A program made the position numbers and the translations under genes. This document shows, piece after piece, positions 23,687 to 36,495 of a stretch of 59,209 nt of DNA. Positions within the stretch are counted from its first letter, which is position 1. Each line of letters opens with the position of its first letter. The notes below the pieces were generated by a model. That model was given only the letters and a program-made list of their open reading frames with translations. It was not told the origin of the DNA and did not search any database. The stretch is from Calycina herbarum (Eukaryota; Ascomycota; Leotiomycetes; Helotiales; Pezizellaceae): contig LLEY01000270.1 in NCBI GenBank assembly GCA_001414485.1, positions 1 to 59,209 of the forward strand, written 5' to 3'.

Positions 23687-25635
23687 ATGTTGCTTCTAAA
23701 TATATTGATACTGTGCGTTGGTGTGGAGATGCTGTACGCCAAAGCCATATTTGACGTTTCTCCACGAGGCTCTACTGGAAACCTTCCCTCTTCCAATACA
23801 TTCTTGCGCCGGGCGCTCCACTCTTATAGGGTGGAAAGACCGTTGTTGAAATTTTCGGTCTGAACACTAGCTTATAACTGGTAGCTGTTGTCATGAACAA
23901 CCGTATTTATATCGATGGTGGTCAAATATCTCAGTGTGGTGCAAATGGAGTCCCAATGACAGGGGACGCGGGAAACGCGAATCTCATAAGTAAGTTACAC
24001 ACCCACTAACAGGTAACACGAAAGCTGATTGCTATGACTTCAACATAGATAGCCTCACTTTATCACTAGATTTGAGCTCGGATTAGACAACCTCATCAGC
24101 AATCTTCACTTCAATCAAGAAAACGTCGCCGACTCTCGACTTTCAAACAATGTGGAGGAATGCAGAGGGCACAGCTTCTTATGCCTGGGGCGGAACAGTA
24201 CAAAATTTCAAACCAGCTGTTTCCGTACCTCCCTCGAAAATGTGGAAACTGTCCATTGACGGTCAAGGCGGAGGCATTTGGACGGAAGATGTATCCCCGT
24301 ATAGCAAGAGACAAGTTTATGGGTTTGGTACAACAGTTGGAAATGAAGTGTATTATATTGGTGGTGGAGTTACTCCCGGTACGGACAACTCTACCAAAAA
24401 AGAGAAACCAAACGCAGAAATTATAGTATTCAACATGGCATCTGGGGAATCACATACATATCCTGGCCTTGGTCCCCACCGGAAGATTTCTGTCGGTATA
24501 TTCGAGAGCGAGTAGCGCTTCACGTGACCTTCTCGCTTAAGGTCCATTTAAGTAGATAGAGTAGCTAACTTCTCTCGACATGCACGAACGATAATACACT
24601 CTTTTTGCATCATGCTATTGACCACCAAGTCATACCAACAATTTCAGCTGCACAAGTTGTCAAAGTATCTGCTCTCAATAATCAGAGTTTACTCATACTT
24701 CTTGGTAGGTTTGATCCGGGAGACACAGTCTATCAAGCAACAACTTGGTTCAATTTCCGAAACATCACCATCTACGATCCTTCTAGCCACGAGTGGTTTT
24801 ACCAAGAGGCTACTGGGGATACACCACCACCTGAAAGAGACTCATTTTGTGCAGTCACCATTGCTCAAGAAATGTATGTCCCCATCCTTACCTTGAACAT
24901 ACTTTCTAACCATGCCACACAGCTTTATCTTTGGTGGACGTCAGGGAGGAACTGCATACGGGGATCTTTATGTCCTCTCCATCCCCTCCTTCACCTGGGT
25001 TAAAGCTCCTGTTTCAACTGACCCACGCGCTCATCATACCTGCGAAGTTTCCGCTGGTCAGATGATCACTATTGGAGGTCTGAAAATCAATAGTAGTGAC
25101 ATGTTCTCAAAGGAGATTTGGGCACATGCCGATCCTTTCAAACAGGGACTTGGAGAATTCGATATGACCACACTGGAATGGAAAAGTTCTTATCAAGCCA
25201 ATGCATCGGCATATGTTACTCCTGAGATTGTCAAGAGCCGGTCCTCTAAGTAAGCAAGATCACCAAATTCTGACAAGAAGACTTTGCAAAAAGAAAGCAA
25301 TGAATATACTAACATGACATAGAGCTCTCGCGGAGATGCAGTGGCAGAATCAAAACCTCAAAAATAAATTCATTCTTCCCGGTAAGACACAAAACTTGAA
25401 TTTGTTATCACAAATTTCTAATAGCTGTACGCAAGGAGACACCCCAGACGGAACTACAAATGGAACTACAAACGCACCTGACAATTCCAAATTGACGAGA
25501 GGAGAATTAATCGGACTGATATGTTCGCTATCGGTGGGAATCCCTTCGGCATTATATGCTCTTTTGGAGATGTATCGCCATTGGACTACCCGCAGGAATG
25601 TGAAAAAAGACAAGCAACCAGCCATAGTTGTTTAG
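23687..25635 (+). pseudogene. Kelch-repeat membrane protein gene, disabled
   Basis: Parts of a secreted or membrane kelch protein are readable in order: a signal peptide (MLLLNILILCVGVEMLYAKA) at 23687; MNNRIYIDGG at 23894, the first kelch blade; SLTLSLDLSSD at 24051; WRNAEGTASYAWGG at 24153; GNEVYYIGGG; VVKVSALNNQSLLILLG at 24656; EIFIFGGRQGGTAYGDLYVL across the 24874-24922 intron; and a C-terminal membrane helix (LIGLICSLSVGIPSALYAL). Lesions: TAG at 24084-24086 in the middle of a blade, where Trp (TGG) would fit; no GT donor that links the signal-peptide exon to the next in frame; a TAG at 24513-24515 followed by about 130 bp without kelch sequence. Introns 23990-24048, 24874-24922 and 25251-25322 still look intact, so decay is recent. 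Alternative: a functional gene with splicing I cannot see. Confidence 0.6.
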
Positions 25636-28361
25636 TCTTTCCATCATCTTATGTCCAATATTCGTAGGAAAGATGGTCCCGGTGAGAAGGAACTGGACAT
25701 GTAATTGTAACCAATCTGATAACTTTCACTTTCCTGTTGCAAAATAAAGGGTTTTCTCTCTCAGTTTCTCTTTCTCGATACTAGTTTCTGTACTTTAGTC
25801 GTATATCTCTATACATCTCGCGCTATATAATATCAGAGAGTTGCATGCTGTAGTCAATTAGCGAAGGTCTAGGGAGAATCTAGATAAATAGCTTTTCGCA
25901 ATCAACCCCCGTCTGAACTTTGCGAAACTACTAGGTGTCTAAACCTCACAACGAAGGGGGGGATTCGCTAAAGGAAACTCATCAACACCACAAGCTCTTT
26001 TCTAACACTACGACTTTGCAGACACCGTTCCATGTCTTGAAATCTATCATCAAAAGAGGATAGCAAATTGAGAGGTTGCGGTTTACAGATGAAGGATAAT
26101 AACAAGATAGGTTGAAGAAACTCAGAAGAGTTTGAAAGTGACATTACTAAAGCATGCGCAGAGACTTTTACAAGTATGCTATTCTTTGGATAAACAAGGT
26201 AATGCAGTCAACAATAGGAAGTGTAAGATTGATAATTCCAAGACTGGTCTGCCTCGTGAGAACAGTTTCTTGCTTGTCGGTTTTGAGTGTCGCTGTCGAT
26301 ATGGGGAGTGCAGTCAATTTGGGATTTGTTGTCGAGTTTGAGTTGGTTGTATGTGATAGACTTTCTGCCAATCATGACAAAGATGCACAATGATTCTTTT
26401 AAGATCCCAAGAATTCTTCTCCTTACAACTGCAATGGAAATATCGAGGCCAAGTTCGATACAAGTTCTTTCTTCTACCTGGACCTCTGTCGATTCTCTTC
26501 TAGGATGTTGGAGAGAAGAGAAGAACGAAAAGCCATTTCTTTTCGCGTGCCTTGTTTCTCTTCATGAAAAAGAGAAAGCGAATAGAGAAAGAAATAATAC
26601 AGAATAGAGTAGACTCGTAGAGAGCTTATAAGAGGTATGTGAATATATGGACCTAAGAGAGAACAAATCCCGAACTCAATCCAAGTTATTTTTAGGTACC
26701 CAAACACGATTTGTGGTTTACTCGCTGGTTGATAGTTTACTTAGTACTCAATAGCTTACTCAACAAAATGCTCTTAACTGTGAGGGTTGGCTTACTCGTT
26801 GATGGTTGGCTTACTCGATAATTGGTAGATTACTCGCAAACCTCTTTTGGCCCCTAAACATAATAATTCGCTTCCTAGACAATTAGTAGCTTACTAGTAT
26901 TTGTCTAGCGCACTCACGACTTATTTTGGCCCCCAAATTTACAGTGGCTTACGTAGTTTGTTGGCTTACTCACTATTTAACAGCTTACTCGCTATTCTTC
27001 TTAGCCTCCAAAATTTGTCTGGCTCACTCGTAGACTACTCGTGGATTACTCAACGCTTGGCAGTTTATTCACAATTCTCTTTAGCTCTTAAATATAAAAC
27101 TCGGCTTACTTGGGAGTTAATAGCTTACTCGTCAACTAACAGCCTACTCAACAATTCTCCAACGTACTCGCCATTATTTTTTGGCCTCCAAAATCATCTT
27201 AGGTTCAGAAGAAAGCTTTTTCTTCCTTCCAAGGGGGAAAACGATGTGAGCATGTATTTGCCTACCTTAGTCGTTACATCGTCGCTCGCTCGCTCGCGAC
27301 GGATTTAAGAGGGAGAGGAGAGGAGAGGGATGACCACAAGAACGCTGCTCCTTACGAATGAAAATCGAAAATTGAAAATTGGCTGCTAATTCAATTACAA
27401 TCACTCTAATACGATCGTATGTTCTTCCTTCCGTACGCCTGCACCACTCCGGAGTAAATAGTACATACAAGGATGATTAAATATTGTGTTTGAAAGGGAA
27501 AAAATTATTGATTTCTCCTATCCTAACGTTCGCACAACTTACTAGAGGAAGTTTCGGTTGGTTTAGTAATGGAAAGAGTGTTGATAGTGTCATTGTGAGA
27601 TGTTCTATTTTATAATAGGTAGGTAAACCGACAACAGCTCGAATTTTTACAAGATGTGATAATTAGTAGGTAACCAACTTACCAATAGCCATCCCCCCCC
27701 CGAAAAAAAATCAATCGCGACTATCATATTAGACCATTTACTTACTCGTTTCATTCTCCCCTTTTATCTTATGGGCCGTGGAAGAAATGCGATGACGGAA
27801 AAGCGGAAAGGGAATAGAGATGAAATCATGGATGCAGGTGCAGGGGAGAGGGGAATTACAGAAGTGACGGGATTCGTGTCGGTGTGAGGCTCGCTTGTGT
27901 ATGCGGATATACGGATTTAAAGGGGGTTTGAAGATATGCCGACGGGTTGATTACGAAGGTATGATATGATATGATGAGTATGAATACAAATATGTCTGTT
28001 GGTAGCTTTCCGCACTTGGGTTGTGGTCAGTTCTTCCAAATCTCCAACTCGAACGTCTGTCTGAAAGAGAACGAGTCACAAAATGTACTACATGCAGTAT
28101 CGTCAACGAGCAAGCGAGAAGTCTTGGGGATTTAAGAATTTGCTTTGGTATTGTATCTCTCCTAAAATTCTATTTTTCTCTTCACGAGAACACCAAAACG
28201 CCAGACCAGTGGAGAACATTCCCAAGACAAAAAATTGCCGAACCATACAAAGTACCATCTCACAAACATTACCCATGACATATATCTCTTTCCCAACTCT
28301 ATATTTTTGGTTTTTGACCATTTCAAAAAAGTACACACACCAACGAAAAAGTAGCCTTCCT
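25636..28361. other. Intergenic region carrying repeat copy B
   Basis: Holds repeat copy B (26694-27365). The rest, including 27480-28361 downstream of HEM2, is AT-rich with no recognised gene. A CCCCCCCC/AAAAAAAA junction near 27697-27712 is a simple-sequence tract. Confidence 0.5.
26694..27365 (+). repeat. Higher-order GCTTACTCG repeat, copy B
   Basis: Same family and same orientation as copy A; it aligns with the right two-thirds of copy A. Both begin near an AGGTAC..GATT(T/G) junction (26694 here, about 22129 in A), continue with GGCTTACTCG units and TTTTGGCCCCCAAA boxes (near 26844, 26932 and 27178), then the tail containing GAGGGATGACCACAAGAACGC and an AAAATC run. Sequence divergence between copies is high. 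A CGTCGC..GCGACG mini-hairpin lies at about 27279-27300. Confidence 0.8.
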
Positions 28362-29573
<1,212 letters not shown>

Positions 29574-31817
29574 GGTGTTGATGGGCGCAAAGTAGATGAA
29601 TGGGTTGAAGCAATTGAAAATTGAAAAGAACAAGTAGGAAGAAGAGGGGAAATGTGGGAGGTGGTGTTGGAGAGTGAGAGTGATTGATCAGGAACTGCCT
29701 TTTCAAGGGTCCAGGTGGCGGCGAAGACCTTCCTAAATTCTGAGCTACGCAGACTGAACGAGGGATCTCCGAGTGGCTCGTTTCGTCTCGGATTACGGAA
29801 TTCGGATTCGTTTATTTGATATCACCCAGGGCTTATTGGCTGCTTAATTTGTTGGAACGTTGGGTGTTGGAAGTGAATGATCACAAGGGGTGAGCAGATT
29901 GATTTATCACAAAAATCAATTGAAACGTTGAAAAGTGGTGAAGGTGTTCGTCTTTACTTTGCAATCCCATCCTCGCCCTTTCATCACGTTTCTTCAGGAT
30001 GTCCGAGGCCTCCTCGGAGAAGCAATGCCGGAGGTCAGTACCGTAGCCAATCATAGGTGCAGAATATTTGGTGACCAACCCTCTATTTTCGTTCCGAGGC
30101 TAGAAATCTCGACGACATCTCTTCATCGACACGCTCACTAATGATTTTTTGTCAAGCAATTGTGACAACGTGAGAGTGCAGATACTCGCTTTTACGTTGC
30201 CTAATTTACGCTATGTCGGAATGCCAGACATTTCTTTCATTATTCCAAACTATAAAAGCATCCCTACCTCGGGCAGAGTAATGGGGGTGCCGATTAATGA
30301 GAAGATAGGCATGAATAAATGATGGACTACAATATACTCGTATGAGAATTGGCTATTGTAACAGAGGCCAGTACATCTCGGTAGGTGTATCGTTGCTCTC
30401 GAAATATTATCCTCAAGATGCACCTCAACTAACCACCATCAGGGTTGGAGTTTGTAACTGACCAAAAGCAGAGTACCTCCACTCACATCACCAACTGTTC
30501 AAGCAAGACTTGGAATATCATCCTCATCCAAGAACCATGTAAGTTGTCGGATTGCCTACTCTGTAAGATCTTTGGTCTTGTACACCCACAAAAAGACATT
30601 GTGTTAAAGTCAAGACTGTTCGCCTTTTTAGTAGAACTAGAACAACCAAGAAGACTTACAGCCGCTCTTGCAGGTCAACTCTCATATCATCACCTCAACG
30701 GATTTAATGGGAACCAGATTATTCTTCAAAAAGTGCTAACTTGAAACATATAAAAATACAACCTGTAGCTCATTAGGCATCTGAAGGTCGATTGGTAAAG
30801 CAATAGTATCTCAAAACCCTCAAGTTCAATGGCTAACGCATCTCAGAATTCCATTCGTAGTGTAAACCCAAGCAAACGGACAAGGCATAATCATGCATCT
30901 GAGAATTTGAAGGCATTTGACAATCGATTGATGAACAGGCCTGAAGTTATCTCTTGAAGACTCGCTACACATGGGGTGGGAAATATTTATACTAGCCATC
31001 TCAAGTATATCTCAAGTGTATCCTGGGATGAGAGTGTTTGGTAAAGACGCACCTTCTGATCGTTTGGTCCCTCACTACACTGTTTTGGCAGTAGTAATTA
31101 AGCAGTTATTGCCTGCCCTGTTCCATGGGAGGGTTGTCAATGAAGCCAAAGTGGGTTCAGATCTTCCCGTTTTCCAGGTTCTCCACGATCGGGTGCATCG
31201 TTAGCAGGTCTGATCATTGGAACCAGTTGCCTTTTGTAGGGAAAGAGCCATCTGAAGGTGGTCTCCTACATCGGATTCCCTTAAATGGGATTGAGCAAGT
31301 TTCCAAGTTGATTCCAACTCTATAAATCGGTGGATAAATATAGCTGGGAAGGCACGACTGAGCGCCAACTCGCCAATGGCTTCCTCAGTCGGCTCGACAA
31401 GCGATCTTCTCGCGACACTCACTTGAGAGCACCTGCACCTTCCCTTCCGAGTAATCACCAGTCAAAGGACAACCGAACGTTCGAAGGCAGCCGTAATGTC
31501 GCCAGCCAAATGAGCTAATTTCCCCCGGTGTCGGCGACAACTTTTTCCTTTGCTCCTGCCACCAGTAAACGTAGAATTACTGGCGCGTCGTCAACCGATC
31601 TCTTCCATCCTCTTTGCGCTCCCCTTCACCTTTCCATCCACCGTCACCGAGTGCAACACCAGAGGCCTCGTTGGCACATCTTCTTGTACCTTTGACGGCA
31701 TTCACTTTGTCCAAATTTCTGAAGCACCCCGGCGAGAGCGCCTTGCTAGGCGGTAATTCAATTCACCTCCACCTTCGCAGCAACGACACCAAGTCCTCGC
31801 AGGCAACCACTCGCATC
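29574..31817. other. Intergenic region, no supported gene
   Basis: Divergent region between HEM2 and the gene at 31818. Frames such as 30445-30744 (+) and 31201-31458 (-) have no domain signatures. The 31540-31817 part is pyrimidine-rich and probably the promoter and 5' UTR of the right-hand gene. No RNA gene found. Confidence 0.5.
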
Positions 31818-34387
31818 ATGTCTTCTTCTGCTCCTGGCCGGAGAAGACGATCCATCATCCCATCTCTCTCATCCTTTCTTGACTTTGATTCGTCTGCTTC
31901 CAAGGGCAAGAAGAGCAAGCCATCATTGAGCCGTAGTAAGTACCTCTCTCCACCCTCCGATTCCGATTCCATCCGATCCTCAATATCCTCAATATCCTCA
32001 ATATCCTCACCCTTGAGCCTCTGCACCCGACCACCACTTCATCAGAGCCTTCCCTCCGTGTGATTCGGCCTTCAACTGCCATATGGATTTCTAAGTGTCA
32101 GGATATTCCAAGAGCAGTGCGCAAACACTTGCCTCTCTTCTGCTTTGGATCAAAATCCCTTACTGATTTGACTTTTCTACGCAGCTTCAACCATGACTAC
32201 TCTGACTACTCTGCAAGCCTTCCATGGCAGCGAAGCCTCCGAAAGCCTCGTACACAACCCAGAGCATGACGATAGCATTGAGGAAATGGCAAGCATGCTG
32301 CTGGATGACACCACAATCGACCAGCTCAAAGCTGATCCCGGCAAGCGGCTTTCCCAAGTTAGTCTTTCTGCAATCGCCAACGAAGAGAAGGACCTACCTC
32401 CGAACGCATCCTTGCCTTCCACTGGAGACAATGCTTGGGTCAGATATTCTTCGCCAGCTCCCACAGCTTCCAACTCACAAGTGTACGAGTTCAGTGGCTC
32501 TGAGGACGAGCTCAATACCTGCCCACCACCCATTGCTCAAAAGCGCACAGCTGCACACCTTCGAAAGGGTTCTGCGCCGGCAATTCCACGCAGATCCTCC
32601 AAGCGAAAGTCAGGCCGTTCCAAGAGCTCCTTCTCAAGTCCGCAGAAGGTCATTGGCCACTCGCGCAACTCTCATTCGGCCCATAAACTTTCCAAGAGCA
32701 TTAGCACCCCCAACCAACTCATGAGCATGTCCGGACCAGCAGCGCCATCCAGATCGGTTGATGCAAGCGTTATCAATGGCAAGATACAGGCAATGCTCGA
32801 AGCCACCAATGCTCTAAAGCCTGTTAGTGAGTCTGCTCTCAACGGACCTTCAATTGCTACCAAGAAGCGTCGTCTCAAGGACAACAAGGTTCTCAGCAAG
32901 ATGAAGGCGGCGTTCAATGATCGTTTGGGCTCTCGAAGTGGCAAGAAGTCTCATGACCCAGCTCGAGATGATCGTCTTCTTGACATGTCGATCAACGATC
33001 TCCCGGAGAACGGAGAAGAAGCAACCCTCTCAGCATTGACCTCTACTCTTGAGATCAGACTTAACGAAGGTATGTATTGATACCTTATTTCCGGCGGATT
33101 GGAAAACGTTGACAGTCAGTAGGACAAAATCTCGAGCACTTCAAAAAACTCAAGAAGATGACTGGTCATGGACAGATCTTGCGCAAACCAGTTGCTGAAG
33201 ACGGAAAGTCCCTGAGAAGTCGACAGTCTCATGAACGAGATGACCCATTCTCCGAACGTCCTTCCTATAATCAAAGAAGACTAACAACAAGCTTTGAGCA
33301 TAGGTTGAGAGAAGAGGCGATGACTCCCGAACAACAGACAATTCCCGACCTCCCAAAACTTCCTCGAAGCCTCACAACTATGCCACTTTTGGGGAGAAAT
33401 TTGTCTTCGCATACAACATATGACGACTTCGATTTCTTTTCGTCCAGTCCAGAAGGTCAGTCAACCCCTCGAATGAGATTGGAGCCTCGATTTGAGGAGA
33501 ATGGCAAGAAGACTCTGAAAATCGCACCTACCGAAGCCCCTTCAATGTTTGATCCAGATACTACAATGGGAGGACAACTTTCTCAATGCGACGAGCCACA
33601 ACTTCCACTCAGAGTTCAGCAATCACAAGACTTTCAAGTTGATGATCGAGTAGACGTCGGCGAAGAAGTCATTAACAGATTGAGTTTATTGGAACAACAA
33701 TCTGGGGTGGACGAGCAGCATTTCCAAGCACACATCGATCAGGAAATCCAAAGCAGATCAAGACTTTTGGAGGGACAACGAGCTGATGTACATGAGCCAC
33801 AAGTTCAACTCAATGAGCCACAATCCCAACTGGACGGACAACAACATGGATTCATCAATAGGTTGGCTACCACCACCCCAGACCTGACTCTACAAAACGC
33901 CTCGGCCCGTTCCCGCCGCAGATCTTCCAAGCTAGGTGGGGTTAGCACCAAGAAGCACCCTTCCCCAAGCAAAAACGACTTGGAGAGTTATGAAGCCGTT
34001 TTGGCAACAATGTTACCAGATCTTATACCACTCACCCCTTTTGAACTGCAGAACGCAGCCGCCGAACAATCCGTGTCAACCCCATCTCCTTCTGCAAGAC
34101 ACCCAAATGACGACGACGTTGCGGCCCCCACAAATTCAAATTCAAACCGCAACTCGAGGGCATCAAGCAGATTGAGCAGGAGTGAGATCACCCGCGCAAT
34201 TGATTCAAGCGCAAACCTTTCCAGATACTCCACTCAACGATTTTCCATCAGCAGCCTCACGCCACTTACCAGCCCTCACTCGAGACAAAATAGCAGACAA
34301 AGCGTCATGTTGGCTGAGGATACGAATGATAGTCGAATGGAGACTGATGAGTTACAAATGGATGTATCTGCTTACAAACTCAGATAA
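31818..34387 (+). CDS. Large disordered Ser-rich protein of unknown function
   Basis: Predicted 755 residues from exons 31818-31935, 32185-33069 and 33123-34387, in frame throughout. No signal peptide and no membrane segment. The N-terminus is basic (GRRRRSIIPSLSSFLDFD). The middle has many Ser/Arg/Lys clusters (RRSSKRKSGRSKSSFSSPQK), then a conserved-looking basic helical stretch (KKRRLKDNKVLSKMKAAFND), and an acidic region ending in LTSTLEIRLNEG. Exon 3 continues QNLEHFKKLKKM and is rich in Gln/Glu/Ser, with a short helical block ATMLPDLIPLTPFELQNAAA near its end. Composition suggests a phosphorylated nuclear or cytoskeletal scaffold, but no family was recognised. The first intron (249 nt) is unusually long for this locus and contains a CTCAATATC tandem repeat at 31979-32010, so exon 1 is the least certain part. 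Confidence 0.75.
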
Positions 34388-35769
34388 GCGTGTAATACCT
34401 CCGGCATATTATGTGGAGTTTTCTTTTTTCAATGGAGTGTGGTTGGAATTTTGCGAAGTGTTTATCGTCATATCGGGTTCTGCTCTGCTTGGTAGTACCT
34501 CTTGATGGCACATTTCGGGATACAAATTGTCAGAGTTAGTTTCTTTTGCTTTTGCTTATTTTTCGCTCAATTTCCCCTTTCCTTTCGTCACTTTTTTTTT
34601 CTCGTCCATTTCTTCCGCGGCTGGTGTTTGGCGTATATCTTTCCGTTTCAACGAAATTTGTCGTAGGTCGGATCCAGAACAGAATCAGGTTGCAGCTGAA
34701 TTATCAGGGGACATACACAGTACATACACAGTAGCTTAATTATGAAGTAGTCGCATTAGGGCGTTGGTAGCTAGCTCAGATTCACAACTAATTAATACAA
34801 AGAAATTCTCTCCTTTATCTTGGGAAAAGTTGAATTCAAAATCTGTGTGCCACTAGATTTCTCGTCATGCAAATGTTGTGATGTGGTAAAAGTTGATCAT
34901 TCAAAGTTGATCAAAAAAACGAAAGACCATGGTCGTAAATCGATTATTAGGCTCGCTCAAGGATCCCCAGATCGGATCTGTCAAGATCTGTCGAAATACT
35001 AGCGCACTGGCAACATGACTCCTCGATCAAAGCCAATAAATCTCGAAGTTGAGGAAGCCCCGATGGCGAAATGCAAGAGAAGTTGGCCATCGAACGGAAT
35101 ATCGAAGTGGAGGATATGAAGTGTCTTTAGAGGGGCTTCCTTTTACGGGAGGAGTGTTGCAGTTGGATGGATCTAGAACAGGTTGCAGTTGAATTGTCAA
35201 AAGCGGTCAATGGAATAAAATTTATTTTTGACAAAATCGTCTTGCTATATATTTATTCATGGGCTGGCTACCCGAAAAACAGCCACGACAAGAAACTCTT
35301 GCTGCTATTCCCGGACTATCTGCAGATAGCATCGAGAAATCCCGTAAATAGCAACCAATAGTGAAGGTTCTAGCTGGTCGGTCGGTCATGGGTTGAATAG
35401 TAGTGAGCAGAGCAGAGCAGAGCATGTCTGTCGGTCGGCAGGGAAAGTAAGTAGGCTTGTCGGAGTTTTTTCGTCCTACCTCGCTGATTTCACCGAGATA
35501 TTTTCTTGGCTTTTTGTCTTCTATTCTTTAAGCCTTGATATCTATCGGTATCACAAGTTTTTTTTTAAGCATTGGATAGGTAGGTTGATTGTGAAGTATT
35601 TGCATTGGGATGTAGCTAGCTAGTTAGCTAGAAACTAGATCCTCTGAAAATTGATTGCTTGCTTGCAAAAGCCGCCTGGGTATCTAATCTCATCATACAG
35701 TTGTGAATATGGTACAAATAATAAAGGAGATCATTTCTTCGTCAAGTCCGTCATGCCTGTGTATTTATC
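34388..35769. other. Intergenic region with duplicated fragments
   Basis: Contains two pairs of short diverged duplicates (34672-34710 with 35166-35198, and 34735-34775 with 35583-35625), a (GAGCA)n tract near 35405 and TAGCTAGC-type repeats near 35612. No gene supported. Confidence 0.5.
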
Positions 35770-36495
35770 CTAATACGCGCGATGACTTCCACGACCATCA
35801 GTTCCGTGCATACGTCTTGTACCTGCGGCCTTGAGAAAGTGTTAGTCTCTCTTATTTGCAAGGTGGAGGGGAGGGGGATAAGAACATACCTTAAGACCAG
35901 GTCTTCTCGTCAAAGAACCTCTCAACCTCATCATAGCTCCGGAAACCTTGTCACCGATCGTTGCATGTCTCTTATGGTGAACAACTGGTTGAGCATGAGC
36001 AGCTGTTCGTCTGTTACCTCCCCATCCTGAACGTCTGGTCGTCCGAGGTGCGGTGGTGTGGTGAGCTGCGGTTGTGTGGTGGGTGTTGGTTGTGTGGGTA
36101 TTGTGATGAGCGGGTTGGACTGTGGTAGTTGTCTTGACCGTTCTGCTGTTTGCGTTGCGGCCGCGAAGACGAGTCATCAAAGTTGGTTTTGTGGTTCGGG
36201 TTTCGACCATTCTGTTTCTGTTTGAGGTTCTGAGAGGCATAGTGGGTGATTCGGGGGGTTGAATGGAGGTTGTTGATGTATTTGGTGTTGGAGTTGTTGA
36301 TGTTGTTTGGAGGGATGTTGTTGTTGATAGTGGGTTTGAGAAGAGTGGTTGTGGTGTTTCTAGACTTGGTGGTGGGAGTGGGTGGTTTATGAAGTCGGAG
36401 AGTGATCTTGGTAGATTGAAGGTGTTGTTGTTGTTGAGTGTGTTTGTGTTTGTGTTTGTGTTTGTATTTGATGGAGGAGCAAGAGACGGGTTCAT
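35770..36495 (-). CDS. Small basic His/Thr-rich protein
   Basis: 221 residues from exons 36495-35890 and 35829-35770. The second exon supplies only the C-terminus, AAGTRRMHGTDGRGSHRAY. The core reads MPLRTSNRNRMVETRT, then LMTRLRGRNANSRTVKTTTT, a low-complexity HHTT/THTT stretch, then VVHHKRHATIGDKVSGAMMRLRGSLTRRPGLK. I believe this core and tail are conserved as a small protein in many filamentous ascomycetes, but I know no function. The first ATG (36495) adds 85 residues containing a (NT)n run from a hexamer repeat at about 36440-36470; the more conserved start is probably the internal ATG at 36240, just before PLRTSNRN. Strongly basic and without membrane segments, so nucleic-acid or ribosome association is possible. 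Confidence 0.75.

Noticed and set aside
30765..30860. tRNA-like TAGCTCATTAGGCA followed by AGTTCAAT
   Set aside because: Arms do not fold into a cloverleaf and the spacing is wrong.
31614..32063. Longer first exon reading through 31936-32063
   Set aside because: It runs into the CTCAATATC tandem repeat and a stop; splicing at 31935 to 32185 keeps the long downstream frame.
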